Origin: Syntrophaceae bacterium | Lineage (GTDB): Bacteria; Desulfobacterota; Syntrophia; Syntrophales; UBA2210 | Assembly: GCA_030619435.1 (NCBI GenBank) | Contig: JAUXBI010000023.1 | Span: 1-11,847, forward strand | DNA length: 11,847 bases | Direction: 5' to 3' | Part shown: positions 5,984 to 11,847 of the stretch, one piece after another | Layout of the letters: every line of letters starts with the position of its first letter | How positions within the stretch are numbered: the stretch's first letter is position 1 | The notes under the pieces: model-generated | The model's database searches: none | What the model was told of the DNA's origin: nothing | What the model saw: the letters and a program-made list of their open reading frames with translations, nothing else | Program-made: the position numbers and the translations under genes

Positions 5984-7339
5984 TTAATGTGTTGGCCTTC
6001 GTGCCATGTTTATTAATTCCCTGTACATCTCGTATGTAAAGTCCTTTCCGCGGCAGGGCAGGAGGGTGTTGTTGTGGTAGAGCGGCTCTTTTTCTATATC
6101 ATAAGGGGATACTTGCACCGCCTCTTCCCATATCGGTGTGCCCGGTATGGGTGAGAATTCCGCGATGACGGGTCTGGCTCCGCACGACCTGATAAAATCT
6201 ATGCTGTCTCGCACCTCAGAGGCGCTCTGATTCGGGAGTCCGCACAGGATGTACATACCTATGTCGTTTCCATTGTAGCCGGCCTCCAGCAGATGAGCGA
6301 CAGCAGCCTTTGTTTCCTCGCTGGTTATTTTTCCTCCGGTGTCGGTCTGTCGGCGTGTGTTTGCAGTCTCAAAACCAAAACGTATAGTCTTGAAACCCGC
6401 CCTGAACATCAATCTGCTCAAAAACGCGTCTATTTCTCTCAGATGAAGACCATTGGGACAGTGGAAGACACAATCCAGCCCTCTCCTCAGTATTTCCTCC
6501 AGCATGGGTATCACATGCCTTTCCCGGTCGACGAGGAGGGCGTCGTCATAGAAAGGGAAGTTTCTTACACCGAACTTCCTGTTCCAGAACTCTATTTCGT
6601 CAACAACCCTTATGGGGTCTCTGGTTCTGAAGCCATCGTTCAGGCGGTGTGAGGCGCAGTAGGAACAGTTGAAGGGACACCCCCTCGATGTCATTATGGG
6701 AACGTGATCCATGCGTGAGAGAAGCTCGAAAGCGGGAAAGGGATATGAATCAAGATCGTCTTTATCCGGAAGGAATTGCAGCTCATCATTAAAGAGATCC
6801 TTTAAGACTTCTGCAAGGGCCTTTTCCCCCTCTCCCTTCACCACAATGTCGGCGCCGGAGTGTCTTGCCGCGTGATCTCCGCAGAGGGTGGCATAGTTTC
6901 CTCCCAGAACAATCGGTACTTTGGGAATAACGCGACGGAGAATATCTATGGTCTCGAAGACACCCGGGTACCAGTAGGTCATCATGGATGTTACAAATAC
7001 GGCGTCCGGTTTCTTCGCGAGCAGCAGCTCGTTTTCAAACATGCGGGGGGTTATACCGTACCGGCCATATTTTCTCGGGAAATCCTTCAATGTCTCCGGT
7101 TTCGGAATGCTTTCTTTGAAGAAGCCACCCCGTCCTGACGGAAGCCTCTTTGGGGCCCTTGTCCGGGTTTCTCTTTCCATGCCGGGGTGAAAAGGATCCA
7201 GACAATCAATCAGCTTTACATCATATCCATTCTTTTTCAGTGTGGAGGCGAGATACAGGAGACCAGCCGGTTTGGCCCAGAGGTCATAGGCCGCGAAATC
7301 ATGTATCCAGGGATTTATCAGGAGAATCCTTCTTCGCAT
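5984..7339 (-). CDS. B12-binding-type radical SAM protein
   Basis: A 451-residue protein with an N-terminal cobalamin-binding-like domain and a radical SAM core. The first domain begins RRRILLINPW and continues with PAGLLYLASTLKKNGYDVKLID and later VPIVLGGNYATLCG and GADIVVKGEGEKAL (residues about 140-175), as in BchE-like enzymes. A classic DxHxxG cobalamin-ligand motif is not visible. The radical SAM iron-sulfur cluster motif is CPFNCSYC, with Cys221, Cys225 and Cys228, followed by the TIM-barrel region with RFGFETAN near 320 and SPIPGTPIWE near 396. The reaction is unknown; members include methyltransferases, cyclases and many uncharacterised proteins. I start at the ATG at 7339, just before the conserved strand. 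An ATG at 7411 would add 24 unconserved-looking residues. No substrate or partner gene is adjacent. Confidence 0.9.
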   Translation of the reverse strand: MRRRILLINPWIHDFAAYDLWAKPAGLLYLASTLKKNGYDVKLIDCLDPFHPGMERETRTRAPKRLPSGRGGFFKESIPKPETLKDFPRKYGRYGITPRMFENELLLAKKPDAVFVTSMMTYWYPGVFETIDILRRVIPKVPIVLGGNYATLCGDHAARHSGADIVVKGEGEKALAEVLKDLFNDELQFLPDKDDLDSYPFPAFELLSRMDHVPIMTSRGCPFNCSYCASHRLNDGFRTRDPIRVVDEIEFWNRKFGVRNFPFYDDALLVDRERHVIPMLEEILRRGLDCVFHCPNGLHLREIDAFLSRLMFRAGFKTIRFGFETANTRRQTDTGGKITSEETKAAVAHLLEAGYNGNDIGMYILCGLPNQSASEVRDSIDFIRSCGARPVIAEFSPIPGTPIWEEAVQVSPYDIEKEPLYHNNTLLPCRGKDFTYEMYRELINMARRPTH

Positions 7340-7348
7340 GATGATTTG

Positions 7349-7354
7349 AGTATA
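7349..7354 (-). promoter_or_regulatory. Possible -10 box upstream of the radical SAM gene
   Basis: The minus strand carries TATACT only 9 bases before the ATG at 7339, with TTGATT 15 bases further upstream as an imperfectly spaced -35. If real, the mRNA would start within a few bases of the ATG, as predicted also for phd-parE. No Shine-Dalgarno precedes this ATG. The call is tentative because the spacing is short. Confidence 0.28.
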
Positions 7355-7473
7355 TGAAGCTCTTTCCAAAATCAAGAGGATCTTAAAATACGTTGATGTT
7401 TTTCCTCTCATCTGATAAACCAGTGAAAAATTCAGGAGGAAAGTATTTTACTATTTAAAGGAGAGATAAGGCT

Positions 7474-8346
7474 ATGAAAATCGGCTGGATAGGTACAGGC
7501 GTCATGGGTTTTTCGATGGCAGGACACATCCAGGACGGAGGTCACGATCTCTGCATATACAGCAGAACAGAGGAGAAGGCGAGAGATCTTATAAAGAGGG
7601 GAGGGCGGTGGTGTGCCTCTCCGGCTGAGGTTGCGCGCAACTCGGAAGTAGTGTTCACGATAGTCGGTCATCCACGGGACGTGGAAGATGTATATTTTGG
7701 CGAAGAGGGAATAATATCTGCCGGGGGAATGTGCCATACGGTCGTGGACATGACGACAAGCAGACCCGAACTGGCACTGCGAATAGCCGAAAAAGCCTCA
7801 AAACACGGAATTGTCAGTCTCGACGCCCCGGTTTCCGGCGGTGACTCAGGGGCAAAAGCAGCCACTCTCGCCATCATGGTGGGGGGAGACAAAAATGTCT
7901 TCAAAAGGGTGTTGCCCCTTCTGAAATTGATGGGGGAAGAGATAGCTCATATGGGTGGCCCTGGTGCAGGGCAACATACAAAAATGTGCAACCAGATTCT
8001 TGTTGCGGGTACGATGATAGGAGTCTGTGAATCTCTCCTCTATGCCTCGCGACTGGGACTCGACGAACAATCGGTAATAGACGTAATAGGAAAGGGAGCC
8101 GCCAGTTCCTGGCTCATAAATAATCTGGGGCCCAAAATTGTGCACGGTGACTACACCCCCGGTTTTTTTGTGGAGTACTTTATCAAGGATATGGGGATAG
8201 CCCTGGAAGAGGCGGCGGCATGTGATCTGTCCCTGCCGGGACTGTCTCTGGTCAGACAACTGTATATTGCCGTGAAGGGGCAGGGGCATGGCAGGATGGG
8301 AACGCAGGCACTTATGCTTGCGCTCAGGAAACTGAACGCAATGTGA
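7474..8346 (+). CDS. 3-hydroxyisobutyrate dehydrogenase-family NAD(P)-dependent reductase
   Basis: A 290-residue beta-hydroxyacid dehydrogenase, full length for the family (HIBADH, tartronate semialdehyde reductase, glyoxylate/succinic semialdehyde reductase). The Rossmann dinucleotide site is GWIGTGVMG (residues 4-12). The substrate loop is DAPVSGGDSGA (117-127), and the catalytic Lys is K170 in GGPGAGQHTKMCNQ. A second conserved segment, FFVEYFIKDMGIALEEA, lies in the C-terminal helical domain. SRT at residues 30-32, after the second strand, resembles the NRT/NRS found in NADPH-using members, so NADP preference is likely but inferred. The start follows a good AAGGAGAG at 7458-7465. It is transcribed away from the radical SAM gene, with about 130 bases between the starts. 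The precise substrate cannot be assigned. Confidence 0.9.
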   Translation: MKIGWIGTGVMGFSMAGHIQDGGHDLCIYSRTEEKARDLIKRGGRWCASPAEVARNSEVVFTIVGHPRDVEDVYFGEEGIISAGGMCHTVVDMTTSRPELALRIAEKASKHGIVSLDAPVSGGDSGAKAATLAIMVGGDKNVFKRVLPLLKLMGEEIAHMGGPGAGQHTKMCNQILVAGTMIGVCESLLYASRLGLDEQSVIDVIGKGAASSWLINNLGPKIVHGDYTPGFFVEYFIKDMGIALEEAAACDLSLPGLSLVRQLYIAVKGQGHGRMGTQALMLALRKLNAM

Positions 8347-8357
8347 AATTCATATCA

Positions 8358-8385
8358 CGGTTTACAGTTATCGGTTCACGGTAAA
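8358..8385. repeat. Degenerate tandem 7-bp repeat (about four units)
   Basis: Successive heptamers read CGGTTTA, CAGTTAT, CGGTTCA and CGGTAAA, with a consensus close to CGGTTYA. The array follows the stop of the dehydrogenase gene by 12 bases and precedes a four-helix-bundle gene relic. A related TCACGGTTCAGG is readable on the minus strand near 10954-10965, after guaB. The function is unknown. Confidence 0.5.
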
Positions 8386-8409
8386 AAAAACAGAAGGTAG
8401 AGGAGAATT

Positions 8410-8484
8410 ATGGGGTTCTCTTTTGAAGATTTAGAAGTTTGGGGAAATCTTGCAGGTTATCGGTATGTCTTTATGAATTATTAA
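8410..8484 (+). pseudogene. N-terminal relic of a four-helix-bundle (S23/Avd-like) protein
   Basis: A reading frame of 24 residues starts at an ATG with a strong site (GAGGAGA, 5 bases upstream). It begins MGFSFEDLEVWGNLAG and then stops at TAA. The FEDLEVW opening is characteristic of the four-helix-bundle family found in 23S rRNA intervening sequences and related to the Avd proteins of diversity-generating retroelements. Full members have about 115-130 residues and continue with a helix and a conserved RAA.SI..NIAEG segment, which is absent here. After the stop another frame reads [10 protein letters not shown], possibly more decayed sequence. I read this as a truncated, internally deleted gene rather than a functional small peptide. 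The match is short. Confidence 0.5.
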
Positions 8485-8515
8485 GAGATTGCCGTGAGTT
8501 AGGAGCAAACCAGTC

Positions 8516-8962
8516 ATGATAGCCGTTGTTCAGAGGGTCGATTCTGCCGGGGTTTCCGTTGATAAGCATATAGTCGGCGAGACAGGGAAGGGTGTTGTCG
8601 TGTTTCTCGGCGTTGCGAAAGGGGACGGAGAGAAGGATGCCGATTATCTCTCAGACAAGATAGTGAATCTTCGGATATTTGAAGACCCGGACGGAAAGAT
8701 GAATCTCTCCCTGCTGGACATATCGGGTGAGATGCTTGTAGTATCGCAGTTCACCCTTCTTGCCGATTGCCGGAAGGGAAGGCGTCCATCGTTTATCGGG
8801 GCTGCTGCGCCTGAACAGGCCAGTGAACTCTATGAATATTTTTTAAAGAATGTGCGAAGACATGTCGGAAAGGTGGCCGCCGGGCAGTTCCAGGCCATGA
8901 TGAAGGTCAATCTCGTGAATGACGGCCCGGTAACCATGATTCTCGAGAGCGCAGGAAAATAG
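8516..8962 (+). CDS. dtd: D-aminoacyl-tRNA deacylase
   Basis: A cytosolic proofreading enzyme that removes D-amino acids (and glycine from mischarged tRNA-Ala) from tRNA. At 148 residues it is the standard length. The N-terminus [16 protein letters not shown] is typical. The two active-site signatures are SQFTLLAD (residues 77-84) and NDGPVT (135-140), the latter carrying the Gly-cisPro motif that enforces chiral selection across the dimer. An AGGAG at 8501-8505, 10 bases before the ATG, supports this start. It is followed after 12 bases by the DUF1285 gene in the same direction, so the two are probably in one transcript with guaB. Confidence 0.97.
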   Translation: MIAVVQRVDSAGVSVDKHIVGETGKGVVVFLGVAKGDGEKDADYLSDKIVNLRIFEDPDGKMNLSLLDISGEMLVVSQFTLLADCRKGRRPSFIGAAAPEQASELYEYFLKNVRRHVGKVAAGQFQAMMKVNLVNDGPVTMILESAGK

Positions 8963-8974
8963 GCGGCAGTAACC

Positions 8975-10932
<1,958 letters not shown>

Positions 10933-10996
10933 TAGGTTCCGGGTTAAAAAACACCTGAACCGTGACCCCTGAAGTAATTGCAGAGACAGAGGATAA

Positions 10997-11847
10997 ATGA
11001 AATACTCCGATTTTGTTCATCTCCACGTGCACACCCAGTACAGTCTTCTCGATGGCGCGATACGTCTCGATGACCTCTTTTCAAAGGCGAAGGAGTACAG
11101 GATGTCCTCCGTTGCCATGACCGATCATGGCAATATGTTCGGGGCCATAGACTTCTACCAGAAAGCCTACAAATCAGGCATAAAACCCATTATAGGATGC
11201 GAACTTTATGTTGCTTCCGGAAGCCGGTTAGACAGGAATGAGGGAACCCGTCACCTTGTTGTCCTCGCTAAAAATACCAGAGGATACAAAAACCTGATGA
11301 AACTTACATCCGCCGGATACCGTGAAGGATTCTACTATAAGCCACGTGTGGACAAGGAGCTGTTAACCCTCCACAGTGAGGGGCTCATCTGCATGAGTGC
11401 GTGCCTCAATGGTGAGATACCCTATCTCCTGCTTAACGGAAACAGTGATGCCGCAGAAAAAGCAGCTATAGAATACCGCGAGATGTTCGGAGAAGGCAAT
11501 TTCTACCTTGAGATCATGGAAAATGGGCTCAAAGAGCAGAAAATAGTCAATAAACAGCTCATAGAGATAGGTGCGAAGCTTTCCATTCCAATGGTTGCGA
11601 CCAATGATTGCCACTATCTCAATCGTGAAGACGCGGAGGCGCATGAGGTACTCCTGTGCATACAGACCGGAACGACGATGGAAGACGAAAAGAGAATGCG
11701 CTTCAAGACGGACGAGTTTTATCTGAAATCTCCCGATGAAATGAAGGAGAGCTTTAACTATTGTCCAGAAGCTGTTGCAAGCACACTGGAAATAGCCGAA
11801 AAGTGCAATCTGACACTGGATCTGGGACACCTGTTTTTCCTTCCCAA
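10997..11847 (+). CDS. dnaE: DNA polymerase III alpha subunit, N-terminal part (cut by window edge)
   Basis: The frame from the ATG at 10997 stays open to the right edge and encodes 283 residues of the catalytic subunit of the replicative polymerase, normally about 1150 residues. The visible part is the PHP domain: FVHLHVHTQYSLLDGA (residues 6-21), with the metal-ligand-type His residues, then AMTDHGNMFGA and GCELYVA. Further family landmarks are YREGFYYKPRVD, SACLNGEIP, MVATNDCHYL and AEAHEVLLCIQTG. PHP metal ligands look largely retained, as in DnaE1 enzymes. AGAGGA about 6 bases upstream supports the start. It follows guaB by 64 bases in the same direction; no clear terminator separates them. 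Confidence 0.96.
   Translation, partial: MKYSDFVHLHVHTQYSLLDGAIRLDDLFSKAKEYRMSSVAMTDHGNMFGAIDFYQKAYKSGIKPIIGCELYVASGSRLDRNEGTRHLVVLAKNTRGYKNLMKLTSAGYREGFYYKPRVDKELLTLHSEGLICMSACLNGEIPYLLLNGNSDAAEKAAIEYREMFGEGNFYLEIMENGLKEQKIVNKQLIEIGAKLSIPMVATNDCHYLNREDAEAHEVLLCIQTGTTMEDEKRMRFKTDEFYLKSPDEMKESFNYCPEAVASTLEIAEKCNLTLDLGHLFFLP

Noticed and set aside
5954..6016. A 20-residue plus-strand frame (MIKSGCYFAG...) with AAGGAG upstream.
   Set aside because: It runs antisense into the 3' end of the radical SAM gene, has no recognisable features, and a good ribosome site alone is expected by chance at this frequency.
7440..7460. Promoter for the dehydrogenase gene (TACTAT-like -10).
   Set aside because: No acceptable -35 box at 16-18 bases upstream; the region is simply AT-rich.
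10934..10962. Possible terminator between guaB and dnaE (GGTTC...GAACC).
   Set aside because: The stem is 5 bp with a 17-base loop and lacks a T tract, so it is too weak to call.

Overview
The window is chromosomal DNA from a Gram-negative bacterium. A three-part RND efflux system needs an outer membrane. The mix of B12-type radical SAM protein, DUF1285 protein and small toxin-antitoxin cassettes would suit a deltaproteobacterial (Desulfobacterota-like) anaerobe. That placement is an inference from gene flavour, not from a marker phylogeny. Coding density is high, no gap exceeds 300 bases, and no rRNA, tRNA, CRISPR array or insertion sequence is visible.

Left part (1-4459, plus strand): an efflux operon with tightly packed genes. 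It holds a periplasmic adaptor (its start is cut off by the window edge), an inner-membrane RND pump, and a 96-residue PG0541-type protein whose start codon overlaps the pump stop (ATGA). The outer-membrane channel gene is not in view and may lie upstream.

Middle part (4485-5880, minus strand): a small defence/stability island. It holds a MazF-like toxin with a ribbon-helix-helix-like antitoxin, and a ParE toxin with a Phd/YefM antitoxin. Between them lies the C-terminal remnant of a second, different RelE/ParE toxin. Both antitoxins have readable sigma70-type promoters. The mazEF promoter sits inside a perfect 16-bp inverted repeat. The phd promoter carries two direct repeats 11 bp apart and predicts an almost leaderless mRNA. 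Next, also on the minus strand, is a B12-binding-type radical SAM protein (5984-7339).

Right part (7474-11847, plus strand): a 3-hydroxyisobutyrate dehydrogenase-family reductase, then a short relic region with degenerate 7-bp tandem repeats and the first residues of a four-helix-bundle (S23/Avd-like) protein. After that come D-aminoacyl-tRNA deacylase (dtd), a DUF1285 protein, IMP dehydrogenase (guaB, overlapping the DUF1285 gene) and the 5' third or less of DNA polymerase III alpha (dnaE), which runs off the right edge. These are housekeeping genes for translation quality control, guanine nucleotide synthesis and replication.

I do not see a clear previously undescribed system. The parts most worth a second look are the layered toxin-antitoxin island with its unusually legible control sites, and the small P-II-like partner of the efflux pump.
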